Positions 11,286 to 25,340 of a stretch of DNA of 64,000 nt are shown here, one piece after another. The stretch is from Epiperipatus broadwayi (taxonomy: Eukaryota > Onychophora > Udeonychophora > Euonychophora > Peripatidae), in contig JAQFVV010000355.1 of the NCBI GenBank assembly GCA_028023455.1, positions 308,001 to 372,000 of the forward strand, in the 5' to 3' direction. A program made the translations under genes and the position numbers. Positions within the stretch are counted from its first letter, which is position 1; each line of letters begins with the position of its first letter. The notes below the pieces were generated by a model. The model saw only the letters and a program-made list of their open reading frames with translations, did not search any database and was not told the origin of the DNA.

Positions 11286-11402
11286 AATAAAAAAAAAGTA
11301 ATATATATATATGATTATAGGAGATATTGATTAATTAGTTAGATAATATAAATGTATAAAGATGTTAAAAAATTATAAATATTTGTTTAAAAGTATGTAT
11401 AT

Positions 11403-13561
11403 TATAACGATCTAGAGAAAGCTACTTAACATGATCTGCACTACAGGGTGCCATCTAGGCATTTGAACCTAGAAAAATTTATAAAGTAGGCAGATACGTA
11501 AGTCAAAAAAAAATTTTTTTTTTTTTTTAATTTTGATTCCGGTCGTTAGCCCAAGTCACTAGCTCAGAAAGTAGCAGAGATTTAGTAATATAATATCTTA
11601 TCTAATTATATTTCAATATTAAAAATAAATAAAATAAGCCACTGCCAGTAATTAACATACAAAAATTTATTTACGCACATATATATATAAAATTTAACAT
11701 TATTATTTTAGTATGTTTATTTTAGATTTTAATTTGATTTTATAATTTAAATTTACATTTTAATTTTTATAATATTATAAGTTTACATTTTAATTAAGTT
11801 CGCACAGATGGATTTATGAAAGTCTGTTTTATAATGTTGAGTATAGATCAGTTACATAGATTACACGGTTAAAAACATTTCAAAGTAAACATAAACGATC
11901 AAAATACAAAATCATTGATACTGTCAATTGCATAGGGACTACAAGAAACCCGATGGTGTTCATCATAAGACACCGCATTAACACCAATAACTTAAAAGAT
12001 GTCCGAATAAATACATCTTAGATACTCACCATAAGGTATCAGTATTTACCGAATGTCTATATATTTTGATCAACTATGAAAACCAAAAACATAATTAACC
12101 GGTAACGAACTCATGCAAGCCTCTATACCCAACTTAAATTTAATGCAATTTTATTTATGGGTGTCAAGTATGAATAGACTACATAGATTTGCATTTGAAA
12201 AGAAAATATTCAATCCTTGTTTAACCTTAGACCAAAGGTTCACAGTCAAACCAAACTTCAATCCATCTGATATATCGATGTGTTCAATGTAATATAAATA
12301 CAGCAGCACAATTAAGTTAAGAGAAGAAACTGCTTCTCATCAGATAGGAATATAACATCTATCAGACAAGAAGAGCAAGAAAAAAAAACTCCATCAAAAG
12401 GAACAGCGTTCTACATCTTATAATCCCTTCCATAGGCAAAACGGAAGTGTGCGGCATATAGTAGCGATTCTGCCCATAGCGAATCTCATACTACATCTAC
12501 TAATTACACCAATATATCCAATCCATTGACCTAATTCAACTACAAAACGAATAACCTAAGATTACCCTCCCTAATATAACTTTACAAATCTATATAGCCA
12601 TTCATGCCCGACTTAAGTTTAATATTTATATAACTAGTTTAATGAAAAACAGAAATCATAATAAAACTTAAAGAACAAATAAATAAATAAATGGAAATGA
12701 TTTTACAAAAGAAATACATTAAATGACATTATTAATATTAATTTACGTTGGTCAGATAGGATTCTATTTGTATTATTTAAATACGGAAAGTTTTTAATTT
12801 AATGTTCATTAATTATAATGTTCTTACGGTTTTAAACAGTTCATCTTTATCTGTTGCTTGCCATTTGAATGTGAATTTCCACGCCGTCCAAAAAAGATTG
12901 GTATTCTATTGGCCGATTTATTCATCCGGAGGTTTTTTACTCCAGCTGGTCCTCAATGTAGAAAACGATAGTTTATTTCTCTTTCTTCCTAGAAGAACTG
13001 AAGGGATTGAAGAGTGAGTCTTTTCAATCCCTTCTCCTTCAACTCCATGCTAACACATATCGGTCCACTCATAATAACCAACTAATTCTTTTATTTTCAA
13101 ACCTTTCCTTTTATAATAATTTTGTGGATTAACTCAACATTACATCATGATGGTGAAAACCTTTTGGTTGATGTCTGATTTCCCGATGGATTTCTTTCAT
13201 TTGCTAAAAGTTTCTATTGTTTTTCTATCTGACTGATGCTTATACATTTAAATGTCCCAAGGCTAGTTTACTAATTAAAATAATCATTTCCATTTTACAA
13301 AAGATTAATTAATTTGTTTTCAAACTTAAACATATATTTTTATCTCTAAATCTTTTCTGACAATTTAGTTTTAAACTACTCTTTTTTTAATAAAGTTTTA
13401 TTTTAATAAATATTTATCTGTGCGATTTTATATATATGCGAGTTTAAGATGATTTTTTAATTTTCAGTTTTTAATTCTTAAAAAAGAAATTTTTATTGGT
13501 GAACTTTTTTTTTTATGTTTACTAATAAAAAATAATGTAACGTACGTATGTGCCCGTTACA
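11403..13561 (-). mobile_element. LTR-like element, type 1, copy 1 (2.16 kb)
   Basis: On the minus strand it begins TGTAACGGGCAC with a nearby CGTTACA that can fold back on it, and ends CGTTATA. Both flanks are ATAT, compatible with a 4-base target duplication. It has a TATA box (TTATAAAAGG, near 13108) and an ACTAGCCTTGGG word near 13263. It also has two internal blocks opening with AAGTCGGGCATGAATGG (block B, from about 12620) and AAGTTGGGTATAGAGG (block A, from about 12135). The tail carries GAGCTAGTGACTTGGGCTAACGA and TTTTTCTAGGTTCAAATGCC. No open reading frame of a retroelement is present, so a solo LTR is the simplest reading. The related element at 54.7 kb has the same ends and tail but the reverse block order. 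Confidence 0.7.
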
Positions 13562-13799
13562 ATATAGAAAAGTAATATAAAGGCATATATGATGTTTATA
13601 TAAGTTAATTAAAAAGAAAAATAAATTTATAATATGAAAAAAATATTTATAGATAAGAGTACAAGTTATGTGTCTATGTAAAAATATCTGTGTAGTTATA
13701 TTTACAGTCGAAACTGTAATCAATAATAAAAGTTTTTTTTTACTGAAAAGTGATAAGTATAAGATTTTTGAAATTAAATATTTATATTATGTTTGTTAT

Positions 13800-14960
13800 A
13801 AAACTGAAGGAGATTGTTTGGGCAATTGAAACTGCTATTGATAAAATAAATGTTTAATGCATTGTAGGAGTAATAAAGAAAGTGATTAAAATTGATGTTG
13901 ATTGAATTAAGTAATGCAAGAAAGACAGTATAGGAATATAATAGAGAAGATTAGTAATTAGCAAACTATCAATATTCCATCAGTTCTATTCAAAATTTTA
14001 CTAAGATAATAGTGTCTCATCTGAAAGAGCAAACCATATGTTAAAATAGCTTTAGCACAGTCAAGCATATCAAAGTATTGAGAGAAGTTATAGAAAGAAT
14101 AAACAAATATAAATTGACATTGTGCTTGGATTTATAGATTATTTAAAGCCATTTCATTGTATAAGTATTGCCACAGTGATTAAGGCTTTTGAAAATCATG
14201 AAATGCAAGCAGGATCTTTACATATTCTAAAAAATATTTATCAAAATGCAACAGCCATGACTAAGGTATAAACGTCTAACAGAGAAAATTTCATATCTCC
14301 AAAACCATTTTCAGTAGTTTTACAAGAAGTACTCTGTGCATTAACATGAAAATCTAAGAGAATAAAAATATAGATGATTATATATTATAGATGATTATTT
14401 AAATCATCTTGTGTAAAATACTTTAGTGTTTCAGGAAATGTTGCTTTATCACATGAAAATAAGAAAATAGGACTAAAGATAAATGCTATAGAGTCTAAAA
14501 TAATGTTCAACAAATTTTCTTAGAAGAAAAAAAAATAATAGTCAATAATTATAAATAGATGTTAACAACTTCAAATGCTTTGGTCTGATTATTAATATGG
14601 ATGGAAGTTTAATAGATCACATTAAATATAGGATTAAACTTGTATACAGTATTTTTCTTTAGAAATAATTTAACATTTAAAAAATATGTTTATGTATTTG
14701 AAATGGAATATTTAAATAGATGTGTTTTAGAAGTTATTAATTATTCATCTAAAACTTAACATTTAACAGAAAATGATATTTAAAGAGATGACAAGATCTA
14801 GAAGAAGATCATGTGTGAGATAGATGGATGAAATATGGAAGTTTTGTTGATATGATATGAAGAGAAGACTATACACATCAGAGAAACTTTGATAAATTTG
14901 CAAAGACCTTCACCTTGATGTTGACAGATGAATGGATGAATATCATAATGAAAAATGACA
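13800..14960 (+). pseudogene. RTE-like LINE reverse transcriptase relic
   Basis: Plus-strand frames give, in order, CLDFIDYLKPFH-like sequence (about 14128-14160; the family has FxDYEKAF), TVIKAFEN, LHILKNIYQNATAM (about 14220-14262), FSVSGNVALSHENKKIGLKINA (about 14430-14490), SKIMFNKFS, and FKCFGLIINMDGSLIDHIKYRIK (about 14565-14640). These are the palm and thumb landmarks of RTE/BovB-like reverse transcriptases. The position of the catalytic FADD motif reads FSVS, so the active-site Asp pair is gone, and there are many stops. The endonuclease part is not seen upstream, where the LTR-like element ends at 13561. Confidence 0.72.
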
Positions 14961-15532
14961 GTATGTAATTAAATAAAACAATATCAGATGTTTAAGCACC
15001 ATCTAGAAGGTTTGCTAAAATTTTAAATACAATCACAATGATAAAAATATTGTCCAATGTCAACATGAACATGTTTTAAGTCAAACTTATTGTCTGGTGT
15101 TTTACAAATAACAGATAGCCCATATGCATAACAATGTAAAATACAATTCCAAAACTCATTTTGATATTATTGCTTGGACTTTCAAGCTTTAACATTAAAT
15201 ATAATATATTAGTGATGGCTTATAAGAATCGTTTTCTATAGAAATTTCTTCATGGGAAAAATGAGCTTTATATAGTTCTTCCCTTGTGTATAGATTTTAT
15301 AAAAATAAGACAAATTTATCTTTAATTAGAACATTCAAATATCAATATCAAATTGTGCATAGTGGTAATATTTATATAAAAATAATATTGTTATGAAGCT
15401 AGAATGTTCAAAATTTCTGTGGCACCTGATGATGGTTGGAGTTTAAAATATGTGTCGTGAAGATTTGATAATATTAATTAATGTGTTAATATTTAAAATA
15501 TTAAATAATTTACTAAATGGCAAATGTAATAT
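14961..15532. other. Non-coding stretch
   Basis: No gene or repeat boundary recognised. It may include the decayed 3' end of the adjacent LINE. Confidence 0.4.
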
Positions 15533-15690
15533 ATAGAGTTTGAACTCAGACTTTCAGATGATTCTCAACTATCCATGCTATTTCATACTGCTGACACCCT
15601 TGATCACACTCATGTCGAAAAAATAAATAATCACTAATTACCATAATTCGTGCTAAACCAGCACTCGTCAGTTCATCCAGATTATCATCT

Positions 15691-15749
<59 letters not shown>

Positions 15750-15850
15750 CAATGCTCAGCTTATATTAAGATAGCCAATCTTCATACTTTAATGGACAGG
15801 CTTCAATCCACTCCACTCCACAACTCTTCGGCCATCTATTTCATTGAAAA
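15533..15850 (+). mobile_element. Foldback-family member (half copy) with expanded TA tract
   Basis: This copy aligns with the left arm of the large palindrome at 36.8 kb, from ATAGAGTTTGAACTCAGACTT through CGTGCTAAACCAGCACTCGTCAGTT to GGACAGGCTTCAATCCACT and CATTGAAAAAT. At the place where that arm has a short ATATATA it carries a (TA)n tract of about 54 bases (15693-15746). The 68-residue minus-strand open frame here is an artefact of the TA tract. Confidence 0.75.
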
Positions 15851-18800
15851 ATTTTTTTTATTTAATTAAAATTTATGGCGACTTTATATTATTTAATTAC
15901 ATAATTAAATATTTATTTACATAGTAATTTTTTTATAGAAAAAAATCAACTGTATATAGTTTTTTTTTTTCCTAAGCCATTAACAATAAAGTTGTACAAA
16001 TCTTAATAATTTCAATATTTAGGTTTTAATGTTAAATTAAATATAACAGGCATATTTATATAAGAATGAAGTAGCTATTTTGATGGAGGGTGTTGCTAAG
16101 ACCAAAATACATGTTGAGACAAGATGATCAATAAGAGGAAGATTGAGTAGTGTAAAAAACTATCTAAATTACACGCAAAGATTTGATTTTTTTTGTTTTG
16201 TTTAATATATATGTATGTCCACATACAAAACAACAACTTGATCATTACCGTGTCTTAATAAAAACTATTCTTACAAACTGAATTTAGCATGCACTTATAC
16301 ATATATATATATATATATTGTAGATTATGAGTTCAAACCCTCATTCCAACCCAAAGGATTTCACAAGAAAAGAGGGATTTTTTCTTCAAATGCTAGTTTT
16401 ATTTATTAGCTATCTATAGAGGAACTAAGATTGAAAAAGGGAAGAAAGTAAATGAACCAAATGGGGGATATGATTATGAAAATATTAAGGATAGAGTAAA
16501 AAATAGGAAAAATTGCTAAAACCTTGACTAGTGAATATGATGATGTATATATTACAAATATTTTACCAATTTATTTCAAAATGAAATTTTAATAAGGATA
16601 TAAGAAGCTATTGTGTGAGTTTTAATACATAAAATAATAAAATATAAAACTTTGATATTACTTTTAAAACTTTAAAAAAATACGAAAGCCATTTTAACTA
16701 ACGGATAAAACTTTTGAATCAGAGAGAAAATCGGTTCAATATATATATTACAACTTACTTTTTTTTTTGCAATCAACTTTTTTCTGTGCTGTTAGTAATC
16801 ATTCAATACAATCCCAGCATGAATATTTATAATGTATTGCTGAATAAAATTCACTATGTATTGTTTTCTTTATATTAAATTTCTAAACGGTTTAGTTTTT
16901 AATTAAATGTCTAAATAATTTATTAGTATTACTGTGATTAATTTTTAATGAAAATAAATTTTAACTATATCACTATATTGTTTCAAGTAAATTAAAATTT
17001 TTCTCACAAATATTTTTATATACAGATGGATTGATTTAATACTTCATATGGTCTTTATAGATATTGAAGTGTAGTTAAGATTTTTTACTCTCCAAAATGT
17101 TATACTGGTATGACTTGTCTAGTACTTATTTCTAATAATGTTTTTATTCAGAGTTTTTTTTTTTGTATGTATTACCCATGATCTTTATATATATCATATA
17201 TTTTTAATTATTTAATTTTATTAATAGGATATAATAAATAATATACATTATAAGATATTAAACTAAATGGAGCATGAACTGCATTATCTTCTGATCTCAG
17301 AAAAATATTTTAATATATTAAATGATAAACAAAAAAGGAGAGAATAAGTGCACTTCTAAAATTGAAAATTTTTACAAAATTTTAACAAATGTAGCGAATA
17401 TTACGATAAATAGATTATAAAAAATATCAAATATATACTTATATTGATGACTCATCTCACGGGGAGCCCTCTATTATGCCAAAGCAACATAAATGCATGT
17501 GTGCGACGGTGCAGTGTAAGTCAAAGGGAACATTTAAAATACAGACAATTTCATTGAGCAGTTTTAAAATAACTAAAAATGAAAATAATATCCTTGTCTT
17601 TTTCAACATATTGGAATATACTCAAATCGACATTATTTTTTTTTTTATTAAATACATTTGCTCAATTTCTTTTTCTAATTTTTTATATTCTAACCATTAA
17701 CTTTTTTATTAAAAACTATTGGTTCCCCTCTTTTCTTCCAATGTGTAAGCTTGTGGTTAAGACCTGTAGAGGTCCCTACCTTCGCATTTTCAACCGCACA
17801 TGCTTTGGGTTTATTGCCTTGGTAGATATGACTTAATTTACATAAAAAGTTATATTGCTGAAAAAACATTTCTTGAATACTACTGGCTTTAAAAAAGATT
17901 TTATAATCTTTCACTGTTAATACTTCATTTTACAATTATTTTTTACTCAGAATAAATAAATGAGTAAACCGTTAAAAAAATCATATTTTATTTGGAATAG
18001 TATAAAATATGATCATATATTCTCGAATTTCATTAGCGCTATTAGGCTGAACACTAGGAATTTATAAGACAGTAGAACATTTTGTTATAATAAAAGAACA
18101 ATATATTTATCGCTCAAAGACAAATCTCAGTTCAATTTTAATTCCTAACTTTAATATATTAAATAAAAAATGTAATGTTTTCCTACTGCTCTTTGCTGCA
18201 TGTGCTTATTAAGATGACAAGCTTTCTTCTGAAGAAAAAATATTTATTCTAATAATAATAATAAAAATACCCCAGCGATAATGTGTAGTTATGTCTAAAA
18301 TATAAAATGAACTGATTTGGCAAATAGTATGTGGGCAGTAGATATAAAATTTATTTTATACGACAATAAATCACTTTTGGCACACACAAGCAATCAATTT
18401 AATGTTTAGACTATTTAATGTTGTTTTTATGTGTGAAATTAAAGGATTTCATAATATAGAAATGACATATTCATATGTCTTGTCCTGAAGTTTAAATTGG
18501 AGTAAATAAAATTCAAAAAACTTAGTTTTTTTATTTTATTTTCAGAGGTGACTTGTAGACAATCCAGCTAATCCATTAGCATGTTTTGATAAATGGATAT
18601 TAGGCTACAGTCGCCAGAGAATAAAATAAACGTAGAAAAATGGATTAAATCCTCATATCTTGGCTATTGGAAAGCCTGGTGAATATTAAATTCTATTTTA
18701 CTGTTTTTCTATAAGAAACTGTTAAAGAAATCTTCGACCAGATGTGATATATTGGATTATACCATCAGTACAAACCTTCAGATTTGAGCAGATATCTATG

Positions 18801-20084
18801 TTTTGTTTCTTTAAGAGCTCTTGTAGTTTATTTAAAATAATTTCAATGCAAATTTATCTTATTACAGAATATGCTATATTATTAAAAATCCTACATTTGT
18901 CTAGTGCAAATCTACAGTAATGTTGTCTCTTTATCATTGAAATAGCCTTCTTTCATTATAATGTCTAAAGGTAAAATAAATCGTCCAACTTTTTTTGGTA
19001 CCATAAGCATCGATATTCATTAAAGCATGTTTAAAGTATATAATAAAATAAAATAATTGGCTTTTATTTTGTACTTTTTCATTCAAAAATTCTAGCAGAA
19101 ATGTTTAAATGACCATTAATGGAAAGAAAAGAAGATAAATCAATGTAACAAAAGTAGTTAAAGAAAATCATTGAAAATTCAGACATGCAGAAAAATTATA
19201 TAGAAATAATAAAATTAAAATAATATTGAAATTTTGAAATAAAAATATAATAAATGTTTTAAACTGAAGTACAAACATATAATACATTTATATATATATA
19301 TATATATATATTGTAGCCAATAAAATATTAAACATTATTATTATTATTAGGATGAAAGGATGACGGAAACAAAAATGAAACTATTATCCAGAATACGATC
19401 CACATTTTTTTAATCACATGATTAAATAATATACTCCTCTGGATCTACATTCTAAGAATATTAAAAGAAAAATACACTAATATGCCGAAGCATTTTTAAG
19501 ATTATCAGGATTAATATCTCAGGGATTATTCTCCTTTTCTGTATCTCAGGTATATATTAAACATTAAAAAATAAATTCTCTACATTTACATATTTTGATA
19601 AGGCTAGCAATATGGTTATAAGTTCTTGTATTAATTATAATAAACACATATCTCAGAGTTTTAACAATATATAATCAATTATTATCCTTAAAATCAGAAT
19701 CTCAGAAATTATGACAAATGATTTATTATTGATAATGATTAAATTGCAAAATAATTTTATTGTATTGACATATATCTCAAATGAATAAAAGTTATAATTA
19801 AAATAGTGTAAGTGAATGAAATGAAAATTAATATTTCTTTTAATCTAAAATACACAGAATTTTTTTAATTCAGCTTTTAAAAATTGAATAATTTTAGATT
19901 CAAATTGGTTAAATGTAACGAAAAATTAAAAATAATTTTAATAACTAAAGAAAAATATAAGAAAAACATTTAAAAAATAGCCAGTGGTAAAACAAAAGAA
20001 TTATATTTGAACCAATCACTGGTGTCATTATTCAATTTCTACCTGTCAAAATAATTTACTTTTCTGAAGAGTTATCATTCCCAA
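15851..20084. other. Long AT-rich stretch without recognised genes
   Basis: Over four kilobases hold only short chance frames. Short TA tracts lie at 16301-16318 and 19290-19312. A less AT-rich patch at 17735-17830 contains GTAGAGGTCCCTACCTTCGC, a word nearly shared with the loop of the hairpin at 40.6 kb. I could not assign either. Confidence 0.5.
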
Positions 20085-20655
20085 CTTATTTTTCTTGTAA
20101 TATTAAACAAAATTTGAATCAGACTTTATATTTTGATAAAATAATGTAAAATCTTATTTATAAATGTAAAAAATTACCATAAATATAATTATTTATTTCA
20201 AAATTCAAATGTGTAAAAAATTTTATTTGGATTTATTTAGAACTGCCTACTATTCAAATTAGAGTTGCTATGTATAAACAACTGTTTTCAAAAATGATTA
20301 TATTCACGAGCTTATTTTTTTTATATTAAAAATTTTCTGAATCAAACTTTATATTTCGATAAAGTAATGTAAAATCTTATTTATGAACGTAAAAATTACG
20401 ATAAATATAATTATTTACTTCAAAATACGAATGCATAAAAGATTTTATTTTGATTTATTTAGAATCACCTACTATTCAAATTAGAGTTACTATGTATAAA
20501 CAACTGTTTTCAAAAATGATTATATTCATGAGCTTATTTTTCTTGTAATATTAAAAATTTTCCGAATCAAACTTTATATTTCGATAAAGTAATGTAAAAT
20601 CTTATTTATGAATGTAAAAAATTACAATAAATATAATTATTTACATCAAAATCAA
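20085..20655 (+). repeat. Diverged tandem repeat, unit about 224 bases, about 2.5 copies
   Basis: Units begin at about 20085, 20311 and 20533 with CTTATTTTTnTTGTAATATTA, followed by AATCAnACTTTATATTTnGATAAA and, in the first two, CTACTATTCAAATTAGAGTT and AAACAACTGTTTTCAAAAATGAT. The third unit breaks off near 20655. No coding potential. Confidence 0.85.
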
Positions 20656-21914
20656 TTACAAACATTGTAGAATATCTTCGTTTAGTTTCTGAATTTGTCA
20701 TTTAGAAACACGCCTACAAGACAATTTCCAGATTTGGTAGGCATCCAATCAGAGAAAAGAGACAGACTTATACCCCAATAGGCAGCAAAGAAAATTGATT
20801 TTTTTTTTAAATATAACACTATATGCGAATGTTTTTAGAACTACAATTTTAAATTTTGAATTTCCTATAATTTAATCCTAAAATAAAGGAATTGTGACCA
20901 AAATTGACCAACAGATGGTGCATTCTATGTCCAAAAACCGTAAATAACAGTACTATACAGCAATGAGATCTAAATGAAATAAACAATTTAAGCGTTTATG
21001 AGATTATGTGACCATGTTTTATTTATTTAAAACATGTAAATGGTGAGCTTAACTAATTAATGACAAAAAAAAATCAGTTAAATAACAAATTTAAAATTAA
21101 TTTTATTAACAATAAAATATGGTAAAATATTTTAAATAAATGTAATAATAATAATGATATGTTCTCTACAAATATTATAAATAATTTTTAGTATTATTCC
21201 TAATAAATACTTGCTACTTTAGTAATAAATACCTGTGGAATATCTCATAATGTAATGTGAAAACAATAAAAACACTCCAGTAGAGAAGGTTATATAGCAT
21301 TTAATTTAAACCCTTAAGTAATAATAGTAGCCTAAAATGTATAATTTTTTATTGCATCCTTAATTAAAACAACTAGTAACTTATTCTTATAGGTAACAAA
21401 ATCATAAACTGAATCATTTTATAAAAGAGCAGAGTATTAATCCAACTTGCAAATTTTATTTTTATAAAAGTATAACTCTAACTTGACCTGATTATCCCAG
21501 GTGCTGGTGGCATTATGTAATATGCTTATCATGGTTATATTATAACTAAAATTATAATAATGTATTGAAAGAGATTGCCACTACTAAACAATAGTATTTA
21601 TATAATTATCAATGACACAAGTATGATCGAATATACTATCTAATCTTCATAGACTCATGTAAGTGCCTCTTTAGGTTAAAAATATTTGAATGTATATTTT
21701 GGATACGTTTATTATATAAAATATGAGGTTACTTTAAGAGATCAATAAAATATATAAAATATTAAATCTTATATTGGGCCATAAATGAGTATTATTTAAC
21801 TTGAAAGTCTATATATAAACAAATTACTAATACACATTTATACCAAATAACAATCATAAATATATAATATTTAAATACAAGCATATTATATATACTTTTA
21901 AGCTATATGTAATT
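20656..21914. other. Non-coding AT-rich stretch
   Basis: Contains short chance frames only. No RNA gene or clear element edge seen. Confidence 0.5.
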
Positions 21915-22506
21915 GTAGGGGACTTAAACTTACACTTTCAATTTCCTCTTTGTCATTCAATCTATTTTATACAAACAATACACACAACCACATACTCGTT
22001 AAAAAGATAATTGATTTCCAATATACATATTTTGTGCTAAGCTAACACTGATCAGTTGGTCCACATCGTCATCTCTCACACAGATATATAATCAATGATT
22101 GGTTTATATTAAGAGAGCAAATCTTCAAACTTTTAAAGGACATGTTTCAATCTTCTCCATTCTCCACTCTTCAGCTATCTATATCATTGAAAATCTGATG
22201 ATGGAAAGGTCAAAGTTTTTATTTGGCAATTTTGTTGTCATACTCATGTTGACCATAACTCATTCTGATTCCTCGTATGCAGAACCTTAACCCCATTTAA
22301 ATTCACATAAGAGGGATGGGCAGAATTCATGCTGAATATGTAATTACATCTAGCTGACTATTCAATTACATCAATATGTAATTACATCTAGCTTAAAAGT
22401 ATATATAATATACTGGTATTTAAATATTATATATATATATTGGTTGGATAAGATGGAGTGGATTACAAAAGGGAGTTTGAAAATCTGAGTATAAATCCTC
22501 TATAAT
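21915..22506. mobile_element. Foldback-family member with both ends
   Basis: The left part follows the arm of the 36.8 kb palindrome: GGACTTAAACTTACACTTTCAA-like start, TTTGTGCTAAGCTAACACTGATCAGTTGGTCC, TCAATCTTCTCC, then ATCATTGAAAATCTGATGATGG and AAGAGGGATGGGCAG. A right end (about 22465-22506) reads GTTTGAAAATCTGAGTATAAATCCTC, the complement of the start. Between them is a short direct repeat of TATGTAATTACATCTAGCT (two copies, 22337-22395). The copy is diverged and its right arm is mostly lost. Confidence 0.7.
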
Positions 22507-25020
22507 TAAATTATAAATATAATGTTACTTGTATCTTTTTTATCATACCTTTTTTTTTTTTTGAGAACTTTTATAGAACAATAAAACTTTAAATATTATA
22601 AAATTAAACAAATTCAATAACTATATTATATCCTAAAAATTATAATTCTTAGTCTTTAAAAGCATTCAAAAGAAAAAAGTTAGTTGAATTATAAAGATAA
22701 GAATATCTAAAGAAACTGGGTTCAAATTATTTATCCCAATTTCCATCAATATCGGTTATTAACTACTTTAAAATCTATCTCTCATTATACTAAATCTCTA
22801 CCCTTATCGATCTGTACATTTATTCTCAACATACACTCATGTAGTCATATTTATATCACTAGGTGTGTGGGTATATGTTATTTTGCACTATTAATAAATT
22901 TTGTATTTAACCTTTACGTATAATATAAATAATACATTTCTTATGATACCTGAATTAGAACATAATAAAATATTTAAAAAAATACAAATACAAATGATTA
23001 CATGTAATGATAATCAATTACACCTAATATTGATAAAGTCAATATTCATCATTACGAAAAAAAACCTTTCTAATACTTGATTCTTACTTTTAATAATTGA
23101 TATTTACCAAGTTCTTCTTTTATTGTTGATGTAGAAACCATTTCAATGGGCTTATGGAATTTCATTTTGAAGTTAGCTCGTGCAAGGTTAAGAATTTAAA
23201 TTCCATCACATACCAATGTTTAACATGGGTAGATTTATCAATTACAGCCATTTACTGGAAAAGTTCTATTTTCAGCTTGGGCTTGCAATTCTTCTGCTTT
23301 ATTGCGATGATGATGATGCTGTGACATAAATTGTATTTTTAGGGACCATTTTAACACTGGAATGGTTTCTTCATTTCTTCTGCTCTGGGTATGATTACTT
23401 CTATAGACAAATGGATATTTCTGCTTTTAATATAAGATTTCAGTACCTCTACTTTGTGCTTTTATTTGAATTCAGCAACAGCATAGATGAAGCAATGACA
23501 AAGCATGAAGTCTTCTTCAGACTTTAGAGATCAGCCATAGGATGGTATTTGTTATTTCCATTTTAGATTTTAACTCTTCCAACATGCATAGATTTCTTTG
23601 GGATTCGCCATTGGAAACATTCAACAAATTTTTTTTACCCCTCCATGACTCTGTAGAAACCTTCAAATATAAAAATAATGATGTGTGGCTTCCAAGAAGC
23701 AATAAGATTTATTTTGCTCAAATGTCTTATTTTTCAGACTATATATGTGCTAACCTTTTGATGACATCACACATATTTTGTTATTGAAACACCCAGTTAT
23801 CTATAAATTACACTTTATCAGTGGAGCTGCGATACAATCCTTTCTTTTATCTTTATATTTCTTCAAATTTTATTATTTAGTGTCGTCCAAATAATCTGGG
23901 TCTCTTTGAAATTATAATAATTTATTAATGAGTCATTTTTCTCATCCTCCCACATTTCTCACATTGTGGTTATGTCAAAATTGACCTTATCCTTCTCTCT
24001 TAACCTGGACATTAAAGTAAAACCTTTCTTAATCCTTTCAAATAAAATAAGAACAATTGGACATAAATAATATATAAGAAGAAAAAAAACATTTTTTTTA
24101 CAGAAAATACAAATTATTTAAAAACCTTTTTAATGTATATGTAAATGTTTATACTCTAGTGTTTGTACATACACACACTCATATACACATATATTCTTAT
24201 CTGTAAAACTTGCTTATCAAAAATAATCTAAATGATTTGAAAGCTATAGATTATTAATATTATCAGTATCAAAGTTATAAAATAAATTAGTAATGACAAA
24301 GTATTAAAATCAAAGCATTATTAAGAAAGAACATTATAATTCATTAGATATAAATTAAATATAAAAAAGTTAATGAGTAAACTTAAAAAAAAATATTTAT
24401 AGAGTCTACAACTATGGACATCTGTTTATATATGCTTAATATATTTAATTCTTAAATATAACTATCAAACTATTCAAAACATATGTATTGTCCCCTTTCA
24501 CTAAGAAATCAGTTGAATAGAGGGGAAAAAATTTTCCCACATTCCTTCTGAGTCTTTTTTTGGGATTGATAATGTAGGGTTTGAACTGAATACCCTACAC
24601 AATACATTTTGCATTTCTCATTGATACCATATAATATTTGCATAAAGTAAAATTGCAATTCATGCATCAGATATATAGTAAATAATGAATTGCATTATCA
24701 GCTTATTCCTGGATTAAATAATTTTCCCCAGGATTTAGATAATATAGTTATATTTCATATTTAAAATTATTAAAATAATGTAATTGGATTTCTCTTATTA
24801 TCAAAATGAATTATACATGGTTAATTGGGTGTACTCATGGTTTATATGTATAAAACAAGTTTCCTAAGATTTAGTGATGTGAGCAGAAGGCTTAATAATT
24901 TATTTTTCTATACATATTTGCATTCCTACTTCCATATATGTGTGGCAATAGTCATTATTATTTATTATTCCGAATTCATATATTTGATAAGAGATTCATG
25001 CATTATGTGGTCATACTACC
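22507..25020. other. Stretch without recognised gene; mixed-composition block at 23130-24000
   Basis: The block at 23130-24000 is less AT-rich than its surroundings and has overlapping 60-80 residue frames on both strands at 23517-23787. None shows a domain I recognise, so it may be an unrecognised decayed element. A small inverted repeat TGTAGGGTTTGAACTGAATACCCTACA lies at about 24574-24600. Confidence 0.4.
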
Positions 25021-25340
25021 TGAGGGACGACTAGACACCATATGCCCAGGTTTATAATCCATAGATTAGAACTGGTCTGGGTTCTGAAGGAGCCAGAGAC
25101 TCCTCATGACCCCAAATCCTGGATTCAGCACATTTCTGCTCTCTCCATTGATATGCACCCTAAGTTAGAAGCAGATATATTTCTTTAGCCAGGGACATCA
25201 ACTGTTCAGTGGTGAGCCACACCATCAGATCGCTAAATTGATCATTCTCATCTTTGTATCATTAACCCTCACTCTCATAGGTAGTACCACACATTCCAAT
25301 TAATGCTTATCTTTAGTCTTCATCTATGTTCGTATGCAAC
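25021..25340. other. GC-richer island of unknown origin
   Basis: About 320 bases approach balanced composition. Read on the minus strand, one frame stays mostly open for nearly 100 codons with four internal stops, including VHINGESRNVLNPGFG. I do not recognise the product. It could be a decayed mobile-element frame or an old exon. Confidence 0.3.

Noticed and set aside
23517-23787. Overlapping 61- and 81-residue frames as a gene
   Set aside because: Sense and antisense frames over a less AT-rich block, with no recognised domain and no splice or start context.
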